Below are positions 35,700 to 44,563 of a DNA stretch of 64,000 bases, piece after piece. Position 1 is the first letter of the stretch. Every line of letters begins with the position of its first letter. A model generated the notes under the pieces. That model had not been told where the DNA came from. It did no database searches and worked only from the letters and a program-made list of their open reading frames with translations. The stretch covers positions 52,632 through 116,631 of the forward strand of contig DKUB01000070.1 in assembly GCA_002490465.1 (NCBI GenBank), read 5' to 3'. The translations under genes were made by a program, and so were the position numbers. Origin of the DNA: Lachnoclostridium sp. UBA7215 (GTDB taxonomy: Bacteria > Bacillota > Clostridia > Lachnospirales > Lachnospiraceae).

Positions 35700-36332
35700 A
35701 TGCTGAAAGAAAATTTATATTTATTAGAATATTTTGGCTCTATTATTGAGTCAGGCGATTTGGCTCCAAATGGCCACTGTTATCATGTGCGTCAGTGTTC
35801 TGACCTGTTGTTGGATAAGCTGTTGATGTTTTTTCCGGAGTATGGTCTTACCAAAAGAGATAAGGCGAATATTTCCTTTGCTGCCCTTGTGCATGATATG
35901 GGAAAAGTGGCCGTGCCGGACTGGATTTTACAAAAGCCGGAGCAGTTGGATTTTGAAGAGTTTGAAATTATGAAAAATCATACCCGGAAGGGGAAAAAGA
36001 TGTTTGAGCACATTCTGGCAGGACTTGAGCCGGACAGCAAAAGCCGTGATTTGTTTCAATGTTGTGCACAGGTCTGTATGAGCCATCATGAGCGCTATGA
36101 TGGCAAAGGGTATCCGGAAGGGCTGAAAGGGGATGAGATTCCAATTTCTGCCCAGGTTGTCGGATTGGCAGATGCCTATGATGTTCTTCTTAGTGAGAGG
36201 ATTTACAAAACCGCTTACAGTAAGGAGGATGCCTTTGAAATGATTTTGGAAGGGGAGTGCGGTGTTTTCTCACCAAAGCTTCTGCAGCTTTTCCAGATGC
36301 TGCGTATGGATTTTGAAGAACTTTATGATTAA
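35700..36332 (+). CDS. HD-GYP domain protein
   Basis: HD-GYP proteins are metal-dependent phosphodiesterases, many acting on cyclic di-GMP. The 210-residue product is essentially only the catalytic domain: HCYHVRQ near the start, HDMGK (about 65-69), KNHTRKGK, SHHERYDGKGYPEGL with the GYP element, and GLADAYDVL. No sensor or membrane part is attached. The tight spacing (18 bases) after the DUF342 gene suggests they work together. Pilus PilB MshEN domains can bind c-di-GMP, so a link to the pilus locus is conceivable but not shown. Confidence 0.9.
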   Translation: MLKENLYLLEYFGSIIESGDLAPNGHCYHVRQCSDLLLDKLLMFFPEYGLTKRDKANISFAALVHDMGKVAVPDWILQKPEQLDFEEFEIMKNHTRKGKKMFEHILAGLEPDSKSRDLFQCCAQVCMSHHERYDGKGYPEGLKGDEIPISAQVVGLADAYDVLLSERIYKTAYSKEDAFEMILEGECGVFSPKLLQLFQMLRMDFEELYD

Positions 36333-36345
36333 TCTTTCAGAAAGC

Positions 36346-36419
36346 AAAAAGTGCCAAAAAGCTAACATGTTTTTGAAAAACATTTTGGAGTATGTTAGTA
36401 TAAATTTTTGGCACTTTTT
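36346..36419. terminator. Nested inverted repeat, bidirectional terminator
   Basis: Perfect 15-bp outer arms (AAAAAGTGCCAAAAA at 36346-36360, TTTTTGGCACTTTTT at 36405-36419) enclose an inner 7-bp pair (CTAACAT 36362-36368, ATGTTAG 36392-36398). It lies between the convergent HD-GYP gene and the TetR-type gene and has T-runs for both directions. A small palindromic mobile element is an alternative. The remaining bases 36420-36559 are AT-rich with no further feature. Confidence 0.7.
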
Positions 36420-36559
36420 ACATATTAGATGATGTTTTAGCGTATTTTAACTCTTACGCCATTTGCAGTATAACATTATGTTTATTTGAATTCAATGGGA
36501 AAGTAACAAACTGTTACATTCGTTTCAGGATTGTCACATTAGTGTATTATAAGATTATA

Positions 36560-37093
36560 TTACATCTTTGGTTGTAAAGAAGAAAAAATTTGTGCCATTT
36601 CTTCTGGAGATTCCTGAAAATGATTTTCTGCCCATCCCAGATATAGGCGATACAGGGAACCGGAAAAGGCAATAAGATGGTAATATTCCCTTCTGTCATT
36701 TTTGTCTGTCTGCCATTTGTTTACAATATAATCGGTTATTGCATCAGAAAAGAGATGGCCACAGGCATGTGTAGTAATAATGTCCAGAAAATCCTGATGT
36801 TCTATTAGGAAAGTAAAATAGTGAAGCATATGGTTCATATCAGAATAACTGCCCTTAGTGGTGGTTTCTATTTCTTCTTCGTCGTACTGTTGTAAAATAA
36901 TATCACAATAGGAAGATATGACTTCTTCTTTGGAAGTATAATTACGGTAATATGCCATTCGGGAGACGCCGGCAACTTTGGTTAGTTCTGTAATGCTGAT
37001 AGCAGACAGTTCTTTTTCTTTTAATAATTTCATCAGTGCTTGTGCAATACATTTTTTGATAAAAACATTTGTGGCATGTACTTTCTTTTTCAT
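36560..37093 (-). CDS. TetR/AcrR-family transcriptional regulator
   Basis: The 177-residue product has an N-terminal HTH (about 22-55: ELSAISITELTKVAGVSRMAYYRNYTSKEEV), the TetR pattern in which the recognition helix is followed by YYRNY. The C-terminal effector domain is unlike any I can name. It resembles regulators in the DhaS/YbiH branch by length only. ATG 37093 is preferred over 37132 because AGGAGAA lies 6 bases upstream on that strand. It is the only regulator gene in the window and is divergent from the PocR-MCP gene, so it may regulate that gene or itself. Confidence 0.87.
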   Translation of the reverse strand: MKKKVHATNVFIKKCIAQALMKLLKEKELSAISITELTKVAGVSRMAYYRNYTSKEEVISSYCDIILQQYDEEEIETTTKGSYSDMNHMLHYFTFLIEHQDFLDIITTHACGHLFSDAITDYIVNKWQTDKNDRREYYHLIAFSGSLYRLYLGWAENHFQESPEEMAQIFSSLQPKM

Positions 37094-37164
37094 GAACAAT
37101 TCTCCTGTATTTGTCACAGTTGGGGTCATCATTATTGAATTCTTTTTTTTCTTGTGCTTAAATA

Positions 37165-37194
37165 ATTCTATAATTATATATTTATTGTAGTCAA
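37165..37194 (-). promoter_or_regulatory. Possible promoter of the tetR-type gene
   Basis: On the minus strand, TTGACT (37194-37189), 18-base spacer, TAGAAT (37170-37165), about 70 bases upstream of the start. The divergent + strand side has no convincing -35/-10 pair. Confidence 0.35.
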
Positions 37195-37289
37195 GGCAAA
37201 AGGAAAATATTGATTAGAAGTGTGACAGAAAAAAACGATTTGTAACATATGTATTCTGAGATACAGAAAGGATAGGATGAAGGTTCGTT

Positions 37290-38070
37290 ATGAGATTACA
37301 GGATTTTTGTGATATGGAAAAGTTTGAGGAAATTATGAGAAGTTGGGCCAATAGTACAGGTTTGGCAACTGTTGCGGTAGGAGATGACGGAGAGTATATC
37401 AGTGATTGTTATAATTTTACGGATTTTTGCATTAAGCTGACCAGAGGCAGTGCAGAAGGGTGTAAAAGATGTGAGAAAAATGACAGGGAGGGAAAGGGAG
37501 TGTATCCCTGCCATGAGGGATTGGTTGACTTTGGTATACCGATTACATTAGATGATGGAACTGTATTAGGAAGTATTATTGGAGGGCAGGTACTGCCGGA
37601 AAATCCAGATGAAGAAAAGTTTCGTCAGACGGCCAGAGAATTAAATATTGATGAAGAGAAGTATATTAAGGCACTCCATGATGTCAATGTTAAAACCCGG
37701 ATAGAGATTGAAGCCTCCGCAAATTTATTGGGAGATGTCATCAATATGTTTGCCAGGGCAAGTTATGCAACGGTTCAGAATCAAAATCTTATCTCTGGAA
37801 TGAAGGAGGGAATTGGCAGGGCAGCGGAACAGATTGTAATAGCAAATGAAAATACGAAACAAATTGAAGGGTTTAGCAGAAGGCAGAAAATGTTGGCATT
37901 AAATGCCAGTATAGAAGCAGCCCGGGCAGGAGAAGCGGGAAAAGGATTTTCTGTAGTTGCTGATGAGGTTCAGAAGCTTGCGCAGGGCATGGGGGGGGAC
38001 CAGTGTTCGGATTAAACAGGCATTGAATGCGGTAACTGATACTATTATGGCATTAAATAATAATCAATGA
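37290..38070 (+). pseudogene. PocR-domain chemotaxis-like sensor, frameshifted at a G8 tract
   Basis: The uninterrupted frame ends at 38015 (241 residues). Residues ~1-145 are a PocR ligand-binding domain ([45 protein letters not shown]). Residues ~190-240 are the conserved tip of a methyl-accepting chemotaxis domain ([20 protein letters not shown]). The frame is lost in a run of eight G (37991-37998). With seven G the frame continues as [14 protein letters not shown] to a stop at 38068-38070, about 259 residues. There is no membrane span, so it would be a soluble sensor with a very short signalling domain. Phase variation, mutation or sequencing error are all possible. Confidence 0.75.
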
Positions 38071-38097
38071 GTTGTTGTTTGCTTTATGTTCTAAATA

Positions 38098-38175
38098 AAA
38101 TCCACCTTGCATATATACTAGTACAGTATGGTAGATACACCCGTGTGTCGGCCAGAGCAAGGGGGATTTTTTTTT
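38098..38175 (+). promoter_or_regulatory. Hairpin with T-run directly before spoIVA
   Basis: AAATCCACCTTGC (38098-38110) can pair with GCAAGGGGGATTT (38157-38169) with one mismatch, followed by nine T to 38175, just before the spoIVA ATG at 38177. It looks like a terminator for the upstream gene, yet the second arm also contains the spoIVA SD (AAGGGGGA), so folding could hide it. No promoter of sigma-E type is convincing here. Confidence 0.55.
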
Positions 38176-38176
38176 C

Positions 38177-39652
38177 ATGGACAAATATAACGTATATCAG
38201 GATATGAACAGGCGAACCGGGGGGGAAATTTACCTTGGTGTTGTGGGACCGGTACGAACTGGTAAGTCAACATTTATCAAGCGGTTTATGGAATTTATTG
38301 TTTTGCCGGAGATGACAGATGAGAATGAGAAAGTGAGAACAATTGACGAGCTGCCGCAATCAGCAACCGGACGTACGGTGATGACAACGGAACCAAAATT
38401 CGTTCCTAAAGAGGGAGCGCTTATCCATTTTCCCAATCAGGAAACGGGGAAAATCAGGCTGATTGACTGTGTTGGTTTTTTGGTCCCCGGGGCGGCCGGA
38501 CAAAATGAGGGAGAACCGGAGAGAATGGTAAAGACTCCCTGGTCGGAAGAGGAAATTCCTTTTTCAAAAGCAGCGGCTATCGGAACGGATAAAGTAATTA
38601 CAGAACATTCCAATATCGGAATTGTCATTACAACCGATGGCTCATTTGGAGATATTCCGGCGGAAAATTTTAAGGGGGCGGAAGAAAAAACAATTTTGGC
38701 ATGTAAAAAAGCAGGGAAGCCCTTTATTATTCTTTTAAATACAACGAAACCGCAGGCGGAGGAAACAAAGGAGCGGTTGAGACAGATGGAAGAGCAGTAT
38801 GGGAAACCGGTTTTAGCAGTTAACAGCAAAGAAATGAGCAAGGAGGATATCTATCATATTATGGAACAAATATTGTCCGATTTTCCAATTACACGTTTGA
38901 ATTTTATAATGCCGAAGTGGGTAGAGTTTTTGGGAATGGATAACTGGCTGAAAGCGGATCTTGTAGAGCAGTGCAGGACAATTATCGGGCGTGTGAAGCG
39001 GATGGAGGATGTCAATGATGAAAACATATCCATTCAGGCACCTTACATTAAGGAGTTGTATATCAGGGATAAGCAGCTCGAGAACGGAGTAGTAAATCTT
39101 GCACTGGATTTTGAGGAAAGCTATTATTATGAAATTTTAAGTGAGATGGTAGGGACAACAATTGAGGGTGAATTTGATTTGATCGCCACTCTTAAAGAGC
39201 TTGCAGGACGCAAAAAAGAATATGAGGCGCTGGCATCCGCCTGTGATCAGGTACGGGGAAGAGGGTATGGTATTGTACCGCCTACGGAAGAAGAAATTGA
39301 AATTGCAGATCCGGAGCTTATCCGTCATGGAAATAAGTTTGGTGTAAAAATTAAGGCGAGCTGTCCGTCCCTGCATTTGATACAGGCAAATATTGAGACA
39401 GAAATTGCTCCTATTGTCGGGAGTGAAGAACAGGCGAGGGATTTAATCGACTATATAGGGCAAAATGGGAGCGAGAACCCGGATGGTATTTTTGATACCA
39501 ATATATTTGGAAAGACAATACGCCAGCTGGTAGACGAGGGCATCAATTCAAAAGTGAACCGGCTGACGGAGGAGAGCCGGGTGAAATTGCAGGATACCAT
39601 ACAAAAAGTGGTCAATGATTCTAATGGAGGACTTGTCTGTATTATTATTTAA
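38177..39652 (+). CDS. spoIVA: Stage IV sporulation protein A (spore coat ATPase)
   Basis: SpoIVA polymerises with ATP hydrolysis on the forespore surface and forms the base layer of the spore coat. The 491-residue product has the normal length, Walker A GPVRTGKST (24-32), an Asp-rich GTPase-like middle, and the conserved C-terminal tail (GGLVCIII). The IDCVGFLVPGA and TTDGSFGDIP motifs are typical. In Bacillus it is made in the mother cell under sigma-E and sigma-K. It confirms a spore-forming lineage. Confidence 0.96.
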   Translation: MDKYNVYQDMNRRTGGEIYLGVVGPVRTGKSTFIKRFMEFIVLPEMTDENEKVRTIDELPQSATGRTVMTTEPKFVPKEGALIHFPNQETGKIRLIDCVGFLVPGAAGQNEGEPERMVKTPWSEEEIPFSKAAAIGTDKVITEHSNIGIVITTDGSFGDIPAENFKGAEEKTILACKKAGKPFIILLNTTKPQAEETKERLRQMEEQYGKPVLAVNSKEMSKEDIYHIMEQILSDFPITRLNFIMPKWVEFLGMDNWLKADLVEQCRTIIGRVKRMEDVNDENISIQAPYIKELYIRDKQLENGVVNLALDFEESYYYEILSEMVGTTIEGEFDLIATLKELAGRKKEYEALASACDQVRGRGYGIVPPTEEEIEIADPELIRHGNKFGVKIKASCPSLHLIQANIETEIAPIVGSEEQARDLIDYIGQNGSENPDGIFDTNIFGKTIRQLVDEGINSKVNRLTEESRVKLQDTIQKVVNDSNGGLVCIII

Positions 39653-39682
39653 AAAAATTGGGGAAATTTTACGTATGAATAG

Positions 39683-39711
39683 TTGACAAGAGCACATTCT
39701 ATTGTTATACT
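39683..39711 (+). promoter_or_regulatory. Promoter of the NlpC/P60 gene
   Basis: TTGACA (39683-39688), 17-base spacer, TATACT (39706-39711). The start should be near 39718, giving a leader of about 70 bases. Confidence 0.7.
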
Positions 39712-39787
39712 ATTACACAAATGTAACAATTTTGTAACAAACATGTATTATGTTTGTAATTGTTTTCAAGAGAAGGAATGATGGATG

Positions 39788-41023
39788 ATGAACCAATGGA
39801 AAAAAACAGGTGCATTTGCGTTAGCGGGAATGATGTTGGTTGCGGCGGTGGCAATACCGTCCCGTGCGGCCATTGTGGCAACAGAAGAGCCAGTGGAGGG
39901 CGCAAATGTTGTAATTGACAGATATTGTGTGGAGGTTGCTGCGGGTACGCTGGCAGCTGAGGCATCAGAAGCGTTAGCCGGTACGGATAATACGGTAACA
40001 GAAGCACCCCAGGCAACAGCAGCGCCTACGGCTGCTCCTGAACAGACCGGACCGAATATGAATGAAGACGGACACGTGGAGCTGAATCTGAACTACAGCT
40101 GTCTTGGAATAGCAAATAAAGTAGATACTTATTTGAATGTCCGGAAAAAACCTTCGAAAAGAGGGAAAATTGTTGGAAAAATGACAAAAAATTCCGGATG
40201 TCATGTATATAATGTAAAAAAAGGATGGGCAAAAATTGTTTCCGGTGACGTCAAGGGGTATGTAAAGGCTTCCTATATGACAATAGATGAAGAGGCGGAG
40301 AAGCTTGCCACAAAAGTTGGGCGTGAGGTGGTAGAGATTCAGACCGATTCTCTGCGTGTGCGTGCTCTTCCTACAACCGACGCGCCAATTTATTCTATTA
40401 TATCTTCTGGTGAAGAATTTAAAATTAAAGAATCAAATCTGACGCTGGATTTTGTGAAAAGTATTATAAAAACAGAAAAGATTTCGGATGAAGCCATTGA
40501 GAGAGCGGGAGGCTTTGCAAACATTGAGGCAAATATGAATCAGTTTGTCTGTATATATGTCGATGACGAGTATGCTTTTGTAGCAAAGGAATTTGTAAAA
40601 GAGCAGTATTCCTTAAAGCGTGCGGTGAAAGTTAAGACGGTCCATTCCAGTAAGAAAAGCGGTATTTCTTCCGGACAGGCATCGATTGTTGAATATGCCA
40701 AACAGTTTCTGGGAAATCCATATGTCTGGGGGGGGTCAAGCCTTACCGGTGGAACAGACTGCTCTGGATTTACCATGAGCTTATATGCCAAATACGGGCA
40801 TTCCCTGCCTCATAATGCAGCGGCGCAGGCGGGTGTGACAAGAAGCGTCAGCTCACCAAAGCCGGGAGATTTATTCTTTTACAGTAATGGAAGCCGCATT
40901 AATCATGTAGCAATGTATATTGGTGGCGGTATGGTAATCCATGCCAGCAATCCGACAGACGGCATTAAAATTTCTACTGCCTATTACCGTCATCCGGTAA
41001 AAATTGGACGAGTTATGAACTAA
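39788..41023 (+). CDS. Secreted SH3/NlpC-P60 cell-wall hydrolase
   Basis: The 411-residue product has a signal peptide (MNQWKKTGAFALAGMMLVAAVAIPSRAA) and a Thr/Ala/Pro linker. Two SH3-type domains follow (LNVRKKPSKRGKIVGK near 118, then SLRVRALPTTDAPIYS near 192). A C-terminal NlpC/P60 peptidase has the catalytic Cys in GGTDCSGFT, His in INHVAMYIGGG, and the third polar residue in VIHASNP. Such enzymes cut peptide stems of peptidoglycan. The start at 39785 (Met-Met) is equally possible. Confidence 0.93.
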   Translation: MNQWKKTGAFALAGMMLVAAVAIPSRAAIVATEEPVEGANVVIDRYCVEVAAGTLAAEASEALAGTDNTVTEAPQATAAPTAAPEQTGPNMNEDGHVELNLNYSCLGIANKVDTYLNVRKKPSKRGKIVGKMTKNSGCHVYNVKKGWAKIVSGDVKGYVKASYMTIDEEAEKLATKVGREVVEIQTDSLRVRALPTTDAPIYSIISSGEEFKIKESNLTLDFVKSIIKTEKISDEAIERAGGFANIEANMNQFVCIYVDDEYAFVAKEFVKEQYSLKRAVKVKTVHSSKKSGISSGQASIVEYAKQFLGNPYVWGGSSLTGGTDCSGFTMSLYAKYGHSLPHNAAAQAGVTRSVSSPKPGDLFFYSNGSRINHVAMYIGGGMVIHASNPTDGIKISTAYYRHPVKIGRVMN

Positions 41024-41064
41024 GTAGTTTGCTTAAAAATTGCACAGGCCTGAATTTTATATTT

Positions 41065-41093
41065 GAATAGATTATAAAAAACTGCTCATACTA
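41065..41093 (+). promoter_or_regulatory. Sigma-G/F-type forespore promoter
   Basis: GAATA (41065-41069), 17-base spacer, CATACTA (41087-41093). This exactly fits the Bacillus sigma-G consensus (GHATR, N17-18, CATWHTA). The following gene is a BofC homologue, and bofC in Bacillus is a forespore gene, which supports the call. Confidence 0.65.
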
Positions 41094-41120
41094 TATGCAA
41101 ACGTTTTTGGAGGTAAATTT

Positions 41121-41729
41121 ATGAGACGCAGGTATATAGTGATAAGCAGTTTTTTTGTTGCTGTTTTGCTGCTGGGGATTTTTTGTTTTGCAAGCTCTGC
41201 CCATATGGGGAAAGTGTCCGGAAAAGTAGCTAAAAAAGTTCGTCAGAAACCATTTGTTTCTGTAGCCGTGTCAAATGCAAACCAGAAAACAACAAGCGAG
41301 ACAAAATGTGTTATCGAGGTTTTTAATGCGGATACTGAGGAGCTTGTCTGTGAGGAAAGAGCTATGCCTGCCGAGTATGCCGGAATGACAAGAGAGCAGC
41401 TTGAGGACTATTTACTCCAATATCGAAGTAATATGGATCTGGACGAGCAGGAGGCCGGTTTGAAAAATATTGAGCTCGTGCGTTTTTCTAAGGCAGAGGT
41501 TGTAATACGCAAGACATACGAAGAACCGGAAGAGGAAGAGGGGTATTACCTGCGCCTGACAGAAGATGGAGAAGTGGCCATTTATCACCGTGACGGAAAG
41601 ACATTGTTTGAGGAGACAGGAATCCGGAAGGAGAATCTTCCGGCGGAGGAGGTTCGCCGTTTGGAAAATGGATATGTGGTGCCAAATGAAAAGGAACTGT
41701 ATTCTATTCTTGAAAATTTCTCCAGTTGA
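41121..41729 (+). CDS. bofC: BofC C-terminal domain protein
   Basis: BofC in Bacillus is exported by the forespore and restrains the SpoIVB protease until the sigma-K checkpoint. The 202-residue product has an N-terminal membrane or signal segment (about 5-25, IVISSFFVAVLLLGIFCF) and a BofC-C-like end (YYLRLTEDGEVAIYHRDG then VRRLENGYVVPNEKELYSIL). The sigma-G-type promoter just upstream is consistent with forespore expression. Similarity in the C-terminal part is by eye only. Confidence 0.72.
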   Translation: MRRRYIVISSFFVAVLLLGIFCFASSAHMGKVSGKVAKKVRQKPFVSVAVSNANQKTTSETKCVIEVFNADTEELVCEERAMPAEYAGMTREQLEDYLLQYRSNMDLDEQEAGLKNIELVRFSKAEVVIRKTYEEPEEEEGYYLRLTEDGEVAIYHRDGKTLFEETGIRKENLPAEEVRRLENGYVVPNEKELYSILENFSS

Positions 41730-41738
41730 GGTATACTA

Positions 41739-42935
41739 ATGTTATTGGATTACAAAGGGAAGACGAGGGAAAATATGCGGGAATACAGTGATGTTGTAAT
41801 TATTGGAGCAGGCGCCTCTGGATTGTTATGCGGCGGGATTCTTGCTTCATCAGGATTTTTAGTTACTATTCTTGAGAAAAATGACAGGGTGGGGAAGAAG
41901 CTTTCAGCTACGGGAAATGGGCGCTGTAATTTTACAAATCAAAATATGTCTGCGGGGCAGTTTTATGGGGATAACCAATGGGTGGAGAGAGTTCTTGACG
42001 GGTATGGGCCCGATGAGATAATAAAGCAGTTGGAGGAGATTGGTATTTATCACAGGGAAAAGGACGGTTATGTATATCCCTATACAAATCAGGCAGCTGT
42101 AGTGGTAGAGATATTGGAACGGTATTGTATTGATAACCGGGCTGATATTGTTTTAGGGTGTAAGGCAACTTCTATAATAAATATGAAGGAAAAGGACCAA
42201 TACCGGATACGCACGCCGGAAGGAGAAATACGGTGTCGCTATGTAATTCTTGCTGCCGGGGGAAAGGCCTCAAAAGAACTCGGCGGAGATGGAAGCGGAT
42301 ACATATTAGCCAAAAGCCTTGGGCATCGAATGCAGAGTGTTTTTCCTGGTCTGACCGGCCTGATCTGCCGGGGCAGATTCTGGAAACAGGTGGCGGGTAC
42401 AAGGGTACAGGGGAGATTTTCCCTTATCATTGATAATCAGGTTACAGAGGGAGAGTGTGGGGAAATTCAGATTACAAAAGACGGAGTTTCCGGCATTCCG
42501 GTGTTTCAGCTCTGCCGTGTAGCGGCGCAGGCGATAGCGGAAGGGCGTGTGGTAGAGGGACAGATTGACTTTGTGCCTGCTATGACGGAAGAGGAATTGG
42601 TGCAATGGATCAAGAAGTTTGGAATCTCAGGACTGGTACAGAAAAAATGGTGTACCTATTTTCAGAGCCGTGCAGAGATTGTCAGGAATTTAAAGGCATT
42701 TCGTTTTCCTGTGGAATCTACCTTTGGCATGGAGCGGGCTCAGGTCACTGCAGGGGGAATCCTTACGGAGGAGGTTTGTCCGGAAACGTTGGAATCACTT
42801 TTTAATCCGCATCTTTTTCTTTTGGGTGAGATTTTGGATGTAGACGGAAAATGCGGCGGTTATAATTTACATTTGGCGTTTACCTGTGCGTGCCGTGCAG
42901 CCGCAGAAATTAAAAAAAAGGAGCAAGGGGAATGA
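41739..42935 (+). CDS. NAD(P)/FAD-dependent oxidoreductase, HI0933/YhiN family
   Basis: This is a flavoprotein of the BaiN/HI0933-like family; substrates are mostly unknown. The 398-residue product has the FAD Rossmann motif IIGAGASGLLCGGIL (about 20-34), then SATGNGRCNFTN, AAGGKASKELGGDGSGY and a C-terminal GEILDVDGKCGGYNLHLAF. The N-terminus may begin instead at 41775 (MREYSDVVI). It overlaps the next flavoprotein gene by four bases. Confidence 0.9.
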   Translation: MLLDYKGKTRENMREYSDVVIIGAGASGLLCGGILASSGFLVTILEKNDRVGKKLSATGNGRCNFTNQNMSAGQFYGDNQWVERVLDGYGPDEIIKQLEEIGIYHREKDGYVYPYTNQAAVVVEILERYCIDNRADIVLGCKATSIINMKEKDQYRIRTPEGEIRCRYVILAAGGKASKELGGDGSGYILAKSLGHRMQSVFPGLTGLICRGRFWKQVAGTRVQGRFSLIIDNQVTEGECGEIQITKDGVSGIPVFQLCRVAAQAIAEGRVVEGQIDFVPAMTEEELVQWIKKFGISGLVQKKWCTYFQSRAEIVRNLKAFRFPVESTFGMERAQVTAGGILTEEVCPETLESLFNPHLFLLGEILDVDGKCGGYNLHLAFTCACRAAAEIKKKEQGE

Positions 42936-44563
42936 TGTTGCAGCTCTCTCAGTGCCGTTTGCATTACAAAAATAATACGCGGCAGGCTTTATTACAGAAG
43001 ACAGCAAGAATTTTACATATCAGACCGGATGATATCAGGCATTTATCGATTTGCAAAAGAAGCATTGATGCACGGAAAAAACCGGAAATATTTTATAGTT
43101 ATACGGTCTGCTTTGAGGTAGAGAAAGAGCGTGAGATCTTAAAAAGGAACCAACGGAATAAAAATCTTACTGTTTACTGCCCTAAACCAGAGCTTCCTAT
43201 CACTTCCTGTCAGGGGTTATTTGATAAGCCGGTTGTAGTTGTCGGAGCCGGGCCTGCCGGACTTTTTGCCGCTTATTACCTGACTCTTTGCCAGGTTCCT
43301 GTTCTTGTAGTTGAGAGGGGAAAAACGATAAAAGAGCGGACAGAAGATGTTGAAGGGTTCTGGAAAGGTATGCGGCTGCAAAAAGAGTCCAATGTGTCTT
43401 TTGGCGAGGGTGGAGCAGGTACATTTTCAGATGGAAAATTAAATACAGGGGTTAAGGATAAGACAGGGAAAAAAAATTTTGTCCTTGAGAGTTTCGTCCG
43501 TTTTGGTGCAGAGGAGGATATTCTGTATGATGCCAATCCTCATATTGGAACGGATGTCCTTCGCCGTGTCATTACAGATATGCGGGAGGAAATGGAACGG
43601 CTGGGATGCCATTTTTCTTTTAGAACAAAAATGGATGGTCTTATTACGGATCATGAAAATAAAATACAGGGCATTCGAATTATCCGGGATGGAGTTCATA
43701 AAGAGATTGACTGCAGGCACGTAATTCTTGCTTGTGGGCACAGTGCGAGGGATACATTTAAGATGCTGCAGTTACAGGATGTCAGTTTATCACCAAAATC
43801 TTTTGCCGTCGGTGTGAGGGTTCAGCACAGGCAGAGTGATATAGACAGTATTCAGTACGGTACAGCCGGTGGGGGGCTGCCGCCATCGCCATATAAGTGT
43901 TCGGGGAAAACGGGGGATGGCAGGGGGGTTTATTCTTTTTGTATGTGTCCGGGAGGTTATGTTGTAAATGCCTCTACGGAAGAGGAACTGCTGACGGTAA
44001 ATGGAATGAGTTATGCGGCGAGGGATTCCGGTGCTGCTAACAGTGCTATTGTGGTAACAGTGGATGAAAAAGACTTTGGCGGAACAGATGCATTAGCGGG
44101 AGTAGAGTTTCAGAGAAAATGGGAAAAGCAGATGTTTTTGCTGTTGCAGGGCAGAGTTCCAGTACAGCGTTATGGTGACTTTAAAAAGGGAATAAAGACG
44201 GAGAAATGCGGTGTTGTCAAGCCCTGTGTAAAAGGGAAATGGGGATTTGCTAATCTTCGGAAAGCATTGCCAAAGTTCGTAATTGATGGTATGATAGACG
44301 GCATAGAGTGTTTTGATAAGAAAATGCCGGGTTTTGCTGCTGAGGATACTTTGTTAATGGGATTGGAGGCCCGTACTTCCTCTCCTGTCCGGATAGAAAG
44401 AGGGGAAGATTTTGTCAGTGTTTCCCATCCGGGTTTGTATCCGTGCGGAGAAGGGGCCGGTTATGCAGGAGGTATCATGTCGGCTGCGATGGACGGCCTG
44501 CGGGTATCTATGGAATTAGTTCGCAATGCCAATGGAGGAAGAGGAGAAAACAGTGAGAGATAA
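42932..44563 (+). CDS. FAD-dependent oxidoreductase, COG2509 type
   Basis: The 543-residue product has an N-terminal ~90-residue domain (HIRPDDIRHLSICKRSIDAR) typical of this uncharacterised FAD-dependent dehydrogenase group. The FAD fingerprint VVVGAGPAGLFAAYYL follows at about 101-116. Other conserved blocks are SFGEGGAGTFSDGKLNTG, ACGHSARDTF and PCGEGAGYAGGI. The reaction is not known. It overlaps the preceding oxidoreductase gene by four bases, so the two flavoproteins are co-translated, and its end overlaps proB. Confidence 0.9.
   Translation: MMLQLSQCRLHYKNNTRQALLQKTARILHIRPDDIRHLSICKRSIDARKKPEIFYSYTVCFEVEKEREILKRNQRNKNLTVYCPKPELPITSCQGLFDKPVVVVGAGPAGLFAAYYLTLCQVPVLVVERGKTIKERTEDVEGFWKGMRLQKESNVSFGEGGAGTFSDGKLNTGVKDKTGKKNFVLESFVRFGAEEDILYDANPHIGTDVLRRVITDMREEMERLGCHFSFRTKMDGLITDHENKIQGIRIIRDGVHKEIDCRHVILACGHSARDTFKMLQLQDVSLSPKSFAVGVRVQHRQSDIDSIQYGTAGGGLPPSPYKCSGKTGDGRGVYSFCMCPGGYVVNASTEEELLTVNGMSYAARDSGAANSAIVVTVDEKDFGGTDALAGVEFQRKWEKQMFLLLQGRVPVQRYGDFKKGIKTEKCGVVKPCVKGKWGFANLRKALPKFVIDGMIDGIECFDKKMPGFAAEDTLLMGLEARTSSPVRIERGEDFVSVSHPGLYPCGEGAGYAGGIMSAAMDGLRVSMELVRNANGGRGENSER

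Noticed and set aside
38101..38140. Sigma-E promoter for spoIVA (GCATATA ... GATACAC)
   Set aside because: The spacing (18 bases) and the -10 match do not fit the Bacillus sigma-E consensus well enough.
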